Assembly (NCBI RefSeq): GCF_007747655.1
Contig: NZ_CP036274.1
Span: 1,736,001 to 1,800,000 of the forward strand
Direction of reading: 5' to 3'
Length of the DNA stretch: 64,000 nt
DNA from: Anatilimnocola aggregata
Lineage (GTDB): Bacteria > Planctomycetota > Planctomycetia > Pirellulales > Pirellulaceae
In this document: in pieces, positions 1 through 10,500 of the stretch
How positions within the stretch are numbered: position 1 is the first letter of the stretch
Layout: the number at the start of each line of letters is the position of its first letter
The notes under the pieces: model-generated
Told to the model about the DNA's origin: nothing
Database searches by the model: none
Seen by the model: only the letters and a program-made list of their open reading frames with translations
Position numbers and translations under genes: made by a program

Positions 1-1
1 G

Positions 2-2098
2 GTCGATCATGCAGACGAAATTTGGAAGTCGTTCCGCACATCGCTACAACGTTTAGCCCGCCCGATTCCGGGAAGTGACCAACCACAAACGCCCCGGGTC
101 ATTGTCGTGGCCGGTTCGGGCGGCGGTACCGGCAGCGGCATGGTCATCGATATTGTCGTTGGGCTGCAGCAGTTGTTCGACGAATTAAAACTCAATGCCA
201 GTGACCTGAGTGTAGTCTTGGCCCACACCACGCCGCGCACCGCCGCGGGAGTGCAATTGGCCACGGCCAACACCTGCGCCTTGCTCGCCGAATGGCAGCA
301 TCAACTTCGCGCGGGTGGACAATTCCCCGGCGACCCGGCTTGCGGATTGACGCCGCGGACGATCGATCGTCCGCCGCGCACGCGCCTGATTCACATGGGA
401 GAAGAACTCTCCAACGAAGATTTCGACACGGCCTGCGATTCGTTAGCCGATCTGATTGCACTCGAAGTTTCGACTCCTGTCGATAACTTTTTCCGCGCGA
501 CCGCAGCTGCCGATCTCGTAAAGAGTTCCGCTTCGACCCAGGCACAATTTCGTACATCGGGACTGGTGCGAGTAGGTTTCACGCGCGATGACCTTGCCGC
601 CCGTGCGGTTCGCCACCTCTGCTTCTCGCTCGTCGAACGTTGGTTGGGAAAGCCGAAATCGCAAGAATCGATTCGTGCAAGCAGTGCCGCGAAATCGACG
701 AATATCTTGCCCTCGCGGCAGACGCAATCAGGCACCGATTGCCGTATGAAAGAGGCGTTTCTCGATCTACAAGCCCAGAAGCAGGCAACTGCCTGGGGAC
801 TAGATACCGAAACGCTGATTAAACAATTGATCGAGTTTGCCGGCAGCCAGTTGGGTGGTAACCCCGACAGCTTCTTTCAAGAGTTGACGCAAACGCTGGC
901 GAAAGAAGCAGGGACCGCCTCGCCCGTGCAACGCTGGCTGGCGACCACGACGGAACTGTTTGGCCCACGCACTTCGGAAGCAGTCGCCCCGGGACAAGAG
1001 AAAGGTGTTCCGGCCCTAGTGCAAGCCACCGAAGCTGCGTTGAAAGAACGAATCAACGCACTGAGCGCCACCCTTAAGGCTTGGCTGCTGCATTATCTGG
1101 ATGATCCCCAGCATCGCCTCTACGCCTCGCAAAAATCTCTTGGCTGGTTTCAAGCCCACTGCCGCAGCATGCTCGATCAGCTGCGCGATGTGCGCCGCCG
1201 CATCGCGCAGGAAACTGGCTCGCTTGAGCAGTACCTCGTCGCGCTGCCAACCGATTGGAAGAAGGCCAAGGCCAGCGTAAAAAAAGCTCAAGGGCCGGAT
1301 CCCGACCACGCTTTTCAACAGTTCTGCCGCCTTCGACTGCAAGACTTCGCTGCTCAACTGGCTGGTAAAATCGTTCAAGCGATGCAAGGGACGCTCAGCA
1401 GCGCCGGCGATCTGCTGGTCGATCTGCACCGCGAACTGCAGTTCCTCGCCTCCGTCTTCGATGACCAGGAAGAGTCCGGAGCAGTTCCTGCTACTCCCGC
1501 CTTACTCGGACAATTGCGCAAGCTGGTCTCCGATCAATTGAAAGCAGCCGATGCGGAACAATCGACAGCGCTCGACGATCAATTGACACGCACGGTATTG
1601 CTACCTGCCGGTGGCATGCTCTCTGCTTTAATTGGTGGTGGCGATGGCCGGACGCGATTACTCGCGCAGTTGGAACGCGACAGTCGCACGCTGGTGCTAC
1701 GACAACTCGAATCGCTCGATATCGCCGCGGTGCTTGCCGAAGGGGCCGCCATCGATCCGCAACTTGCAGCCGATTGGCGAACGCTCGTCGAACAAGCGCA
1801 GCCTCGTTGGCAAGGGACTGCGGCTGAACGTCGGTTCCTTTGCGTGTTACCCGAGCGCTCACAAGCCTCGCGCGATCCGCAGCTGTGGCAGAAGAGTCTG
1901 CAATCGACTTCGTTCCGCGAAGCACCTGCGCTTGTCGATGCACCGGGAGCCGATCTATTGTTGTGTTTCGATCTCGGTCCTCTTACCACCAACGATGTCC
2001 TCGCGCAGTTGTTGCTTGAACGTCCCGATCTGGGCGAAGTGGCGGGACGATTGCACACGCGGGCCGATGTCTCGTGGCCGGAAATTGTTCCTGCTTAG
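2..2098 (+). CDS. Tubulin/FtsZ-superfamily-like protein (5' end outside window)
   Basis: The frame is open from base 2, so the gene starts upstream of the window; 698 residues are visible. The segment V-I-V-V-A-G-S-G-G-G-T-G-S-G at 92-139 matches the tubulin signature loop (GGGTGS/TG) that binds GTP phosphates, after a beta-strand and before a helix (M-V-I-D-I-V-V-G). The rest is long, helical and charged, without signal peptide or membrane segment, so probably cytosolic. It resembles the loosely defined bacterial tubulin-like (Tubulin_2) proteins rather than FtsZ. GTP binding is inferred from the loop; polymerisation is not shown. A GTG at 107 lies inside the conserved strand and is not a credible start. 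Family call fairly sure, function unknown. Confidence 0.75.
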   Translation, partial: VDHADEIWKSFRTSLQRLARPIPGSDQPQTPRVIVVAGSGGGTGSGMVIDIVVGLQQLFDELKLNASDLSVVLAHTTPRTAAGVQLATANTCALLAEWQHQLRAGGQFPGDPACGLTPRTIDRPPRTRLIHMGEELSNEDFDTACDSLADLIALEVSTPVDNFFRATAAADLVKSSASTQAQFRTSGLVRVGFTRDDLAARAVRHLCFSLVERWLGKPKSQESIRASSAAKSTNILPSRQTQSGTDCRMKEAFLDLQAQKQATAWGLDTETLIKQLIEFAGSQLGGNPDSFFQELTQTLAKEAGTASPVQRWLATTTELFGPRTSEAVAPGQEKGVPALVQATEAALKERINALSATLKAWLLHYLDDPQHRLYASQKSLGWFQAHCRSMLDQLRDVRRRIAQETGSLEQYLVALPTDWKKAKASVKKAQGPDPDHAFQQFCRLRLQDFAAQLAGKIVQAMQGTLSSAGDLLVDLHRELQFLASVFDDQEESGAVPATPALLGQLRKLVSDQLKAADAEQSTALDDQLTRTVLLPAGGMLSALIGGGDGRTRLLAQLERDSRTLVLRQLESLDIAAVLAEGAAIDPQLAADWRTLVEQAQPRWQGTAAERRFLCVLPERSQASRDPQLWQKSLQSTSFREAPALVDAPGADLLLCFDLGPLTTNDVLAQLLLERPDLGEVAGRLHTRADVSWPEIVPA

Positions 2099-2147
2099 TT
2101 CGCTAGCGGTGCTACTGCGAACCACTGCTATGAACTTTCGACCGCCT

Positions 2148-2164
2148 TGCGTGCGCGGCACGCA
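2148..2164 (+). terminator. Hairpin downstream of tubulin-like gene
   Basis: TGCGTGC (2148-2154) and GCACGCA (2158-2164) form a perfect 7-bp stem with a 3-nt loop, 50 nt after the stop of the tubulin-like gene and 79 nt before the next start. There is no T-run, so it is a weak terminator candidate or an attenuating structure. Confidence 0.35.
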
Positions 2165-2242
2165 GCGATCACCATGCGTGATCTTGCGGCCAGCAGAGCT
2201 GGCTTGCGCGAAACTCTGCTAACGAATTCTCAGGAGACACGG

Positions 2243-3028
2243 ATGGCTGCCTCTCCGCTGCGCGTCACGATCTGGAACGAATATATTCACGAGTTGACCG
2301 TCGATCAGGTCAGAGCGATTTATCCGCATGGATTGCACGCGGTCATTGCCGATGCGCTCGACGCCCGCTTCGGCAGTTCGATGGAAGTGCGCGTTGCCAC
2401 GCTCGATGAACCGGAACATGGCCTGACTTACGCATCGCTGGCCGAAACCGACGTACTACTGTGGTGGGGACATGCCGCCCACGACCGCGTGAGCGACGAA
2501 GTAGTGCAGCGCGTGCACGATCGCGTCCTGCATGGCATGGGACTCATTGCCTTGCATTCAGCCCACGCGTCCAAGATTTTTCGCCGCTTGATGGGTACTA
2601 GTTGCATGCTCCGTTGGCGCGAAGCGGCGGAGAAAGAGCGGGTCTGGGTGATCGACCCTGGGCATCCCGTCGTCAGCGGCCTGCGCGACGAATGGTTCGA
2701 GCTATCGCAAAGCGAAATGTATGGCGAACATTTCGATATCCCTGCGCCCGATGAACTGTTTCTCGTCAGCTGGTTCGAAGGAGGCGAGGTCTTTCGCAGC
2801 GGTTGTGCCTGGCGGCGAGGTAAGGGCAAAGTGATCTACTTAAGTCCCGGTCACGAGACTTTTCCGATCTATCACAATCCCAATATTCAGCAGCTGATCG
2901 GCAACGCTGTTCAATACGCAGCACCCACCGGCAGCTTGTATCTCGGCCAAGGACGCAACATCGTTCCCTCGCTAAGCCCCATTGCCGCGAGGTACTTTGT
3001 CGACGAAGGTCTGCACCGATCCAAGTGA
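2243..3028 (+). CDS. ThuA-like domain protein
   Basis: A 261-residue protein of the trehalose-utilisation ThuA-like, glutamine-amidotransferase-fold family. Family features: the opening strand R-V-T-I-W-N-E-Y, the segment [11 protein letters not shown] followed by a helix, G-L-I-A-L-H-S-A-H, and the C-terminal [12 protein letters not shown] near residues 200-212. ATG 2243 is chosen because AGGAG lies at 2232-2236; an upstream in-frame start (2147) lacks such a site and the family starts near this point. No signal peptide. Proteins of this family in planctomycetes often accompany sugar or Gfo/Idh enzymes; the neighbours here are hydrolases. Substrate unknown. Confidence 0.85.
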   Translation: MAASPLRVTIWNEYIHELTVDQVRAIYPHGLHAVIADALDARFGSSMEVRVATLDEPEHGLTYASLAETDVLLWWGHAAHDRVSDEVVQRVHDRVLHGMGLIALHSAHASKIFRRLMGTSCMLRWREAAEKERVWVIDPGHPVVSGLRDEWFELSQSEMYGEHFDIPAPDELFLVSWFEGGEVFRSGCAWRRGKGKVIYLSPGHETFPIYHNPNIQQLIGNAVQYAAPTGSLYLGQGRNIVPSLSPIAARYFVDEGLHRSK

Positions 3029-3110
3029 GAACTCGCGGAGAATGGTAATCCTCCTGCCAATCGAGTAACGTAACCCTCGCTTCACTGCTGTTTCCTGGCG
3101 GAGGTCTCGC

Positions 3111-4511
3111 ATGAATTCATACTTCGATCGGCGATCTTTCCTGCAAGGCTCGGCCGCCGCACTCGCGGCGGGCGCAATGGGTTCGTACCCATCGCTCGGC
3201 GAAGCTCAAATCCCCGGCCAGCGGCCCAAGGTTGATGAGGGAGTTACAGTCCTCAATCCGCAGAACCGCGTTCCGGTCAGTTTCATCATTGACGACTCGA
3301 CCTGCCTGGTGAACGTCGCCCACTTCTGCATTCCGCAGTTTGCCGAAGTCTTCCCCGATCGCTACCTGCAAGACTGGCGCAAGCTTCCGCGCGAGATTCC
3401 CGATTCGTTCGTGCGCGAATTCGGCGAATGGTGCCACGACAAAGGGGTGAAAGGAAAGTACAGCATCGTTCCCTATCCTTGCTGCGTAGGTTGGGTCGAT
3501 CGCGAGATGCCGGGCTGGACAAAAAAGGAATTGCAAGACAGCCTCAAACTAGTGCGGGAGTTGATGGTCCCCGATTGGGACATTCATCCCGAGATGATCA
3601 CACACACCTGGGCAATCGACACCGCAACCGGTCGTCCCTATGAAGAGCGCAGCGAACGGACGATGGAGAACTGGGGCTTCTCCGTCGGCAAGAGCGTCGA
3701 TGAACTGGCCAATTATCTCAGCTACGCTCTCAAGGTTTTGAAGAACGCGGGGCTGCCCTGTGAAGGGATCACAACCCCCGGCGGCTTCGGGAACAAGGTG
3801 CTGCCGAATCTGTCGCAGGCCACGCTCGAAAGTTGCCGCGATGTCTTTCAAGCGGAGATTCCGCACTACTTCCGCCATCTGTACGACAAGGGAGACCGCA
3901 GCGTTGCCCCGCGGGTCGAATACGCCAGCGGACTCGACTCCAACAATCCGAAGTGCGCCGTTTCGATCATTGGTTGCACCGGCGACTGGTTCGGAGGCTG
4001 GGACGGCCTCACGCCGGGCAATGTGAATCAATTCATCTATCCTGACGGCAGCGGCGGTCGCCTGGTTGAAGTAATCGATCGTGGCGAACCGGCCATCATG
4101 GTCTGCCATTGGGCCGGCATCTATTTCAACGGTGAGCGGATTGGCTTCAACATCTTCAAAGAGATCGTCAAGCGACTCGAAGCCAAGTACGATCAGCAAA
4201 TCAAATGGATGAAGCTCAGCGAAATCGCTCGCTATTGGGCCGCGAAGGAACTGACGACCATCGAACGAGTCGAGAAGGGACTAAAGTTGCGAGCTCCCTT
4301 CGCGACCACGAATTTCACGGTACGCCTGCGCAGGGTCGAAGACGACTCTCGCATCTTGATCAATGTCGCCGATCGACGCATGGAACTGAAGCGAGCGAAA
4401 TCAGCCGAGTTTCTGGAGTCCGGTGAATACCACTCCGACGCCAGTTCTCTCACCGCCTGCTTCGATCTACCCAAAGGCGCAAGCCAACTCGAATTCGCTC
4501 CTCGCACTTAA
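3111..4511 (+). CDS. Tat-exported polysaccharide deacetylase-like protein
   Basis: A 466-residue protein with a twin-arginine signal at residues 7-30 (D-R-R-S-F-L-Q-G, then an Ala/Gly-rich hydrophobic stretch and a likely cut after G-E-A). The mature part begins P-V-S-F-I-I-D-D-S-T, which resembles the first NodB-homology metal motif; later H-P-E-M-I-T-H-T-W (about 162-170) would supply the histidines. This suggests a metal-dependent carbohydrate deacetylase-like barrel in the periplasm. The start follows GGAGG at 3100-3104. It lies 12 nt upstream of a predicted hydrolase, so the two are probably co-transcribed. The deacetylase call rests on motif resemblance and could be a related inactive barrel. 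Confidence 0.6.
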   Translation: MNSYFDRRSFLQGSAAALAAGAMGSYPSLGEAQIPGQRPKVDEGVTVLNPQNRVPVSFIIDDSTCLVNVAHFCIPQFAEVFPDRYLQDWRKLPREIPDSFVREFGEWCHDKGVKGKYSIVPYPCCVGWVDREMPGWTKKELQDSLKLVRELMVPDWDIHPEMITHTWAIDTATGRPYEERSERTMENWGFSVGKSVDELANYLSYALKVLKNAGLPCEGITTPGGFGNKVLPNLSQATLESCRDVFQAEIPHYFRHLYDKGDRSVAPRVEYASGLDSNNPKCAVSIIGCTGDWFGGWDGLTPGNVNQFIYPDGSGGRLVEVIDRGEPAIMVCHWAGIYFNGERIGFNIFKEIVKRLEAKYDQQIKWMKLSEIARYWAAKELTTIERVEKGLKLRAPFATTNFTVRLRRVEDDSRILINVADRRMELKRAKSAEFLESGEYHSDASSLTACFDLPKGASQLEFAPRT

Positions 4512-4523
4512 GATGCGTTCATC

Positions 4524-5456
4524 ATGAAACCCACTGCCGACTTCAAAGACCGCTTACTCACGTGCCTTGGTGGACCGTGGCCGGATGCACCAGCGCTCGA
4601 AGCCAAGATTCTCTCGACCGAGCAACTTGATGGTGTGAAGCGATTGAAAGTTTCGTACCAGACCGAACCAGGCGAAGTCGTGACCTCATGGTTGCTGGTT
4701 CCTGACACGGCGAATCAAGCCAAACCGGCTGCCGGTATTTGCCTCTGGCATCAACACAATGGCGCGTGGCATCTGGGTGCTTCTGAGCCCGCAGGGCTCG
4801 CCGGTCTGCCCATGCACCATACGGGGCTGGCGCTCGCCCGTGAAGGTTATGTGGTGCTTTGTCCTGATGCCCTCGGGTTTGGTGAACGGGAAAAGGGATA
4901 CAAGCAGAAAGGTGGCGCGCTCGAACGGTTCCTGTTCCTAAAATATGTGGTCGAAGGGAAGTGCCTCGCCTGGAAGCACATTCTCGATATGCGCAGGGCT
5001 GTCGACTATCTCGTGTCGCTCCCCGAGGTCGATGCCGAGCGCCTGGGCTGCTATGGCCACTCCATGGGATCGACGCACACCTGGCTGGTTGGTCCGTGGG
5101 AGCCACGGTTGAAAGCCCTCGTTGGCAACTGCTGCCTGCCGACGTATTCGGCCATTCATCGCAAGCAGATGCTGCACTGCTTTCCCAACTTCATTCCCGG
5201 GCTCTATCAATACGGCGATACGCCCGACATCGCCGCGCTGATCGCGCCTCGCGCGCTTCATTTGAATCTGGGCGATCAAGACAACGGTAGCCCGATTGAA
5301 GAATGCCGCGAAGGAATCGCCCGCATCGAGAAAGCCTACCAAGCAGCTCACGCCGAGAAGAACTTCTCATACTTCATCGAAGAGAACACCGGCCACGTCC
5401 TGAGCCCAGCGATGTGGGAAAAGGTGAAGGGCTTCTTTGCGAAGCATTTGAGCTAA
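4524..5456 (+). CDS. Alpha/beta hydrolase, dienelactone-hydrolase-like
   Basis: A 310-residue alpha/beta hydrolase. The nucleophile elbow is G-H-S-M-G near residue 177; an acid D in L-N-L-G-D-Q-D-N and a histidine in E-E-N-T-G-H-V-L near residue 293 complete a plausible Ser-Asp-His triad. The N-terminal half contains G-I-C-L-W-H-Q-H-N-G as the oxyanion-hole region. No signal peptide is visible, so it is probably cytoplasmic, unlike its upstream neighbour. It begins 12 nt after the Tat-exported protein, suggesting one transcript. The substrate is unknown; esters of plant-type carbohydrates are a common role for this group in planctomycetes, but that is inference. Confidence 0.8.
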   Translation: MKPTADFKDRLLTCLGGPWPDAPALEAKILSTEQLDGVKRLKVSYQTEPGEVVTSWLLVPDTANQAKPAAGICLWHQHNGAWHLGASEPAGLAGLPMHHTGLALAREGYVVLCPDALGFGEREKGYKQKGGALERFLFLKYVVEGKCLAWKHILDMRRAVDYLVSLPEVDAERLGCYGHSMGSTHTWLVGPWEPRLKALVGNCCLPTYSAIHRKQMLHCFPNFIPGLYQYGDTPDIAALIAPRALHLNLGDQDNGSPIEECREGIARIEKAYQAAHAEKNFSYFIEENTGHVLSPAMWEKVKGFFAKHLS

Positions 5457-5495
5457 CTACATCAATTCAAAGATCTATTTTTCGGAGCAGTTTTT

Positions 5496-6707
5496 ATGGC
5501 ACTTGTTCAGCAGCGTATTTTCCTCGTTAGCCTGAGCTTGGGCATCGGCCTTATTCTCAGTGGATCATTTGCTCACGCTCAAAAATCAAACGAAAGCGCG
5601 AGCAAGCTGACCGCGGCAATGCAGCCGTTTGTGGAGCAAGGCGAAGTCGCGGGGCTAGTGGCGGTTGTCGGTAATGCCGAGGGAATTCAATCGACGTCGG
5701 TGCTGGGCTGGCAGAATATCGAAGCCAAGCAGCCGATGAAGCAGGATGCTCTCTTTCGCATTGCTTCCATGACCAAGCCCATCGTGGCCATCGGCATCAT
5801 GATCCTGCAGGACGAAGGGAAGTTGTCGGTCGATGACGACGTGGCCAAGCACTTGCCAGAGTTTCAAGGCCAACAATTGGTGGTTAAGGAGGACGGAAAA
5901 GACTCGCTCCGCAATCCAACTCGGCCGATCAAGATTCGCGATCTACTCACTCACACGTCGGGACTTCCGGGCGCTTATCCGGGCGATCTGAAAAGTCTCT
6001 ACTTCGACCGCAAGCACACGCTGGCCGAAGCAACGGAGGTTGCGGCCAAACAGGCTTTGCAATTCGAGCCAGGCACGAAGTGGGCTTACTGCAACGCGGG
6101 CATCGACGCGCTCGGGCGCATTATCGAAGTGAAGTCGGGCAAGTCATTCGAAGACTTCCTGGCAGAGCGAATCTTCAAGCCTTTGAAAATGGTCGATACC
6201 ACACCCTATCCCAGCGAAGAACAATTGCAGCGGCTCGCTGGTTTGTATGACCGCAAAGAAGACAAACTTGTGTTCGCGAATTATGTGTTGCTTGGCCCTA
6301 CCAAAAACGCGAAACATCCGATTCCCGCCGGTGGTCTTTATTCCACTGCAGCCGATCTCGCCCGCCTCTATCAAATGATGCTCCACCAGGGAGAACTCGA
6401 CGGCCAGCGCGTTCTGTCGAAGGCAGCCGTTAAGCAAATGACCACCGTGCAAACGGGCGAGATTAAGACCGGCTTCACCGAAGGAATGGGCTTTGGTTTT
6501 GGCTGGGCCGTGGTGCGTCAGCCGACCGGCGTTCACGCCATGATGTCCCCCGGCACTTATGGCCACGGCGGTGCGTTTGGTACTCAAGGCTGGATTGATC
6601 CGGAGAGAAAACTCTTCGTCATTCTGCTCATCCAGCGCATTGGAATGCAAAACGCTGACGGCTCTAAACTGCGACAGGCATTACAGGAAGCCGCTGTGGG
6701 GAAGTAG
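5496..6707 (+). CDS. Exported class C beta-lactamase-family serine hydrolase
   Basis: A 403-residue protein with a Sec signal peptide (residues 1-28, cut after A-H-A). The serine hydrolase motifs are intact: S91-M-T-K94 (SxxK), Y198-C-N200 (YxN) and H357-G-G (the KTG-equivalent). This fold covers class C beta-lactamases, penicillin-binding proteins and esterases such as EstB; the HGG third box favours an esterase or D-aminopeptidase-like enzyme over a true beta-lactamase. Expected in the periplasm. A GGAG sequence sits about 10 nt before the ATG. It follows the hydrolase gene by 39 nt on the same strand. Confidence 0.85.
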   Translation: MALVQQRIFLVSLSLGIGLILSGSFAHAQKSNESASKLTAAMQPFVEQGEVAGLVAVVGNAEGIQSTSVLGWQNIEAKQPMKQDALFRIASMTKPIVAIGIMILQDEGKLSVDDDVAKHLPEFQGQQLVVKEDGKDSLRNPTRPIKIRDLLTHTSGLPGAYPGDLKSLYFDRKHTLAEATEVAAKQALQFEPGTKWAYCNAGIDALGRIIEVKSGKSFEDFLAERIFKPLKMVDTTPYPSEEQLQRLAGLYDRKEDKLVFANYVLLGPTKNAKHPIPAGGLYSTAADLARLYQMMLHQGELDGQRVLSKAAVKQMTTVQTGEIKTGFTEGMGFGFGWAVVRQPTGVHAMMSPGTYGHGGAFGTQGWIDPERKLFVILLIQRIGMQNADGSKLRQALQEAAVGK

Positions 6708-6840
6708 GGAGGAAGGGATGAAGCGAGGAAGGGGTGAAGAGGACAGGGATGCAACGCATGTTTCCCTTTAACCCTTCCCCTCTTTATTCCTTTAACCCCA
6801 CCGGTCTCTCTTCCTCCCCGCTCTGCTACCGAATACCATC
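6705..6840. repeat. Purine-rich then pyrimidine-rich intergenic tract
   Basis: Immediately after the serine hydrolase stop the top strand is almost pure A/G with repeated GAGGAAGGGG-type words (6708-6745), then switches to a C/T-rich stretch (6771-6822, repeated CCCTTTAACCC and TTCCTCCCC words). The two halves are imperfectly complementary, so the region could fold into a long imperfect hairpin. No gene is seen. It may act as a terminator before the sigma factor gene or be a degraded repeat. Confidence 0.4.
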
Positions 6841-6882
6841 TCTGAGGGGAGATTGTTCGGTGGCGTACGAGATGCTTACTTC

Positions 6883-7479
6883 ATGAAGCTGGAAAACCAT
6901 CCCAGAACGGGCGAAGTAACATCTGCCAGCCTGCTCGTTGAACTGCGCGAGCAGAATGAAGCGGCCTGGTCTCAATTCGTCGAGATCTACGCGCCCCTGA
7001 TTTACACCTGGTGCCGCCGAGCAGGCTGTACTCCGGACGACGCCGGCGACATGCTGCAGACCATCTTGGTGAAAGTCTGGTCCGGCCTGCGGACTTATCG
7101 CGAGTCGCATCCCAGCGGTTCGTTTCGCGCTTGGCTGGCAACAGTCACCCGGAACGCACTCACCGATGTCGCCCGCCGCGGAGATGAAAAGGCCGAAGGT
7201 GGAACACAGGCTCTGCAGCGGCTGCAGGTCATTCCAGAAGTCACTGAGCACAGCACCGTGGTGCTCGATTCCGACCTGCGCGACTTGGCCAAGCGGGCCG
7301 CGGCGATCGTACATCAGTCGCTCCCCGCCGAGAGCCAACGGCTGATCGAGCTGGCGATTTTTCAGGATTTGCCGGCTCCCGAAGTGGCCGCGATTTTGAA
7401 TTGCTCCCCCGCCGCGGTGCGGAAGGCTAAATCCAGGCTGCTCCAGAAGTTGCGAGACATGCTGGGCGAATTCGATTAG
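6883..7479 (+). CDS. RNA polymerase sigma factor, ECF subfamily
   Basis: A 198-residue ECF sigma factor. Region 2 covers W-S-Q-F-V-E-I-Y-A-P-L-I-Y through D-A-G-D-M-L-Q-T-I-L-V-K-V-W; region 4 is the C-terminal helix-turn-helix L-P-A-P-E-V-A-A-I-L-N-C-S-P-A-A-V-R-K-A-K-S-R-L-L. ATG 6883 is preferred; an in-frame TTG at 6853 has a purine-rich stretch directly against it with no spacing. The gene is followed 64 nt later by a Ser/Thr kinase that has an anti-sigma-type zinc motif at its N-terminus. ECF groups linked to Ser/Thr kinases are known from planctomycetes, so the pair probably forms one signalling unit. Confidence 0.88.
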   Translation: MKLENHPRTGEVTSASLLVELREQNEAAWSQFVEIYAPLIYTWCRRAGCTPDDAGDMLQTILVKVWSGLRTYRESHPSGSFRAWLATVTRNALTDVARRGDEKAEGGTQALQRLQVIPEVTEHSTVVLDSDLRDLAKRAAAIVHQSLPAESQRLIELAIFQDLPAPEVAAILNCSPAAVRKAKSRLLQKLRDMLGEFD

Positions 7480-7543
7480 CGGCTGTCACACCTGTTCGTA
7501 CTTGATTCTAAGGACATCGCCCTCCCTTCCGCGGATTTTTCTC

Positions 7544-10500
7544 ATGAGTGACCCGAACTGCCCGTCGGTCGAGCAACTTTCCAACTACTGCTTGGGAAAG
7601 GTGAGCGCCAGCGAATTGGAGTCGCTCGAACAACACGTCGACACCTGCCACACCTGCCAGGAGACTGTCGAGCAGCTCGATCGCAGCGTCGATACTTTCC
7701 TCGTCAAGCTGCGCAGCCCGGCGGTCGCGAATCCGCATCAGAACGAAGCTCCGCTCAGGTCCGCGATGGCAGCTGTTCGCAACCCGGAGGAGAAATCGTT
7801 ACCGAGAAAGCCGTCGACCGATACGATCTCGAGCGCCGGTGAAACCGGCGCGCATGCCACGCTCTCGCTCGCCGACTTCATGCAGCGGCTGGTTGCCAGT
7901 CAACTCATGACGATGGATGTCGCTCAGCGAGCTCTGGACGAACTTCCTGCTGAAAAACGCCCCGCCGATGGTAAGGCTGCCGCAGTCGCGCTCGCGAAGG
8001 CCGGCAAGTTAACTTCGTTTCAGGCGCAGGCCATCTATCAGGGCAAGCATAAACAACTCGTGGTGGCCGAGCGCGAAATTCTGGACCTGCTCGGCAAAGG
8101 GGGCATGGGAAACGTCTATCGCACGCGTCATCGCCGGCTCGACCGCATCGAAGCGCTCAAGCTGATTGCCCCAAAGGCCCTCGCTTCACCCGAAGCCAAG
8201 CAACGTTTTGAGCGTGAAGCGCGCGCCGCTGCGCGATTGAATCATCCGAATGTGGTGACGACGTACGACGCGGGCGAAGCGAACGGCCAGCATTTTCTGG
8301 CGATGGAGTTCATTAACGGCAGCGACCTGGCCCGCATCGTTAAAGAGAGCGGCCCTCTCTCCATCGAACAAGCAGTCAGCTGCATCAAGCAAGCCGCGGC
8401 CGGTTTGCAAGCGGCGCACGATGTAGGCATCGTGCATCGCGATATCAAGCCGCACAACTTGCTGCTGGAAGGGAACGGACGCGTCAAGATTTTGGATATG
8501 GGGCTGGCGCGCATTAACGACCAGGCCGAAACGCAGCGGCGCGATGGCCTGACGCAGTCGGGCCAGATGATGGGGACCATCGACTTCATGAGTCCCGAGC
8601 AGACGCTCGATGTCCACACCGTGACCGCGGCCAGCGATATCTACAGCCTAGGCTGCACGCTCTATTACTTGCTCAGCGGCAAAGCACCCTTCGCATCCGA
8701 TTCGCTAGGGGCGACGATGATGGCCCACCATCAACAAGCGCCGCCGTCGCTCACTTCGATCCGGCCCGAAGTCCCCGCCAGCCTGGAGGCCAGCTATCTA
8801 AAGATGATGGCCAAGAAGCCCGAAGACCGGTTTGCCTCGATGCGCGAGATTGTGGACGAACTCGACCAACTGCATCTGGCTACAAAATCTGGCTCCTTCC
8901 CAGCTATCAGCGGTCATCAGGCCACGGGAACTTCATTTTCGCAAAACACAGTCGCCCTTACTCAACCATCGCGACCAGGCAAGCAGCAACCGGTTGCCTC
9001 ATCGAGCAAGTCTTCCTCACGCCGCAATTGGCTCGCTGTCGCGCTCGTCGGCCTCGCGATACTGGGCGTGGTTGCCGCGGGCGTGACGTTTTCGATCCGC
9101 ACACCGGAAGGTGAACTCGAAGTTGTCCTGGCCGATGGCGTTGCCGACGACGTCAAGCTCACCGTGAGTCAAGCCGGCAAGCAAACCGAAATCTCCAAAG
9201 CCAACGACTGGAAAATCACCCTCACCGACGGCAAATACGCTGTAGAACTCGCCCAGCCCGACGAGCAGCAACTAACCATCGACAAACGGACAGTAACGAT
9301 CTCGAAGGACAAGAGGGAGATCGTGCGCGTTTCGCTGAAGACCACGCCCCCGGTCGTCAAAGTGCCGGAGACAACCTCGCCGCAGATTATTCCTGCAGAA
9401 CCTCCTCTCCCAACGACACCTGTAACGAACAGTCCCTCAACCCCCTGGGCACTAAAGTTTGATGGCGAAGACTACGTTCAAATCCCTAACCTGATCCTTG
9501 AAGACTCGAAGCCCTTCACCTTTGAGGCGCGCTTGGCAGATGGCGCGATCCAAAAAGGAAATCACGCAGCCATTTTCCATTCTTATAGTGTGACCGAAAA
9601 TGCTCCGTCCCAAGTCATGATCGGCCTTGTTAGTTGGGACGTTGATTTATCGAAGCGAAACAACGCGATTCACGTAACAACATCCGCAAAGCCAGGGATT
9701 GTCTTTCCGACAGGAACGCCGCCTAGGCGAGAAGAACTTGCCCATATCGCTGTGGTGATCGATCATGGTGAATGCGAAATCTATCTGAACGGCACACGAT
9801 CTACGAACGACGGCTTCAAATTCGGTAACGCGGGCACGAAGGAATACAGTCAAACAACGCGAATTGGTGCTCGAATCGACAAAAATGTCGGCAGCGGAGA
9901 CGGCTATCGCGGCTTCATTCAACAAGTTCGAATTTCGAACTCCGTTCGCTACAAGGGCACGTTTGTCCCGCCAGCGACGCTCGAAGCCGATGGCGACACA
10001 AAGCTTCTCTACAAAATGGATGAAGGCACTGGCAAAGTGCTTCAGGACTCATCGGGGAACAACTTGCACGGCGAGATCGTAGGTGCGGAGTGGACGCGAG
10101 AGCTTCCTCAACCGCCACCGCTCGCCCCTGGAGTCAAAGAACTGGCAAAGGGTGAGTGGCACGAGATGCTGCCTCATATCAACCTTCAATGGGACGGGGT
10201 TCGTGGTACTTGGGAAAAGGTTGAAAGCGGATTAAAGGGGACTGGCAATGGTTCTGCCCTGGTAATTCCTGCAGAGATTGCACCTGGCGAGTCCTACGAA
10301 GCGCGCCTGCGGTTCAAGGTTTTAGAAGATCGTCACGAAATCGGCTTGATTTGCCCCAGTGGTGTTGCGACACGCTTTAAAGTGATGTGCCGCTCAAGTA
10401 AATCCAACTTCAGCGGGTTGGATCTCATCAATGGCAAATGGCCCGGTGAGCCGGAGAACGACTCCAGCGTGCCAACTCCTCCATTAGCTCTCGACAAGAT

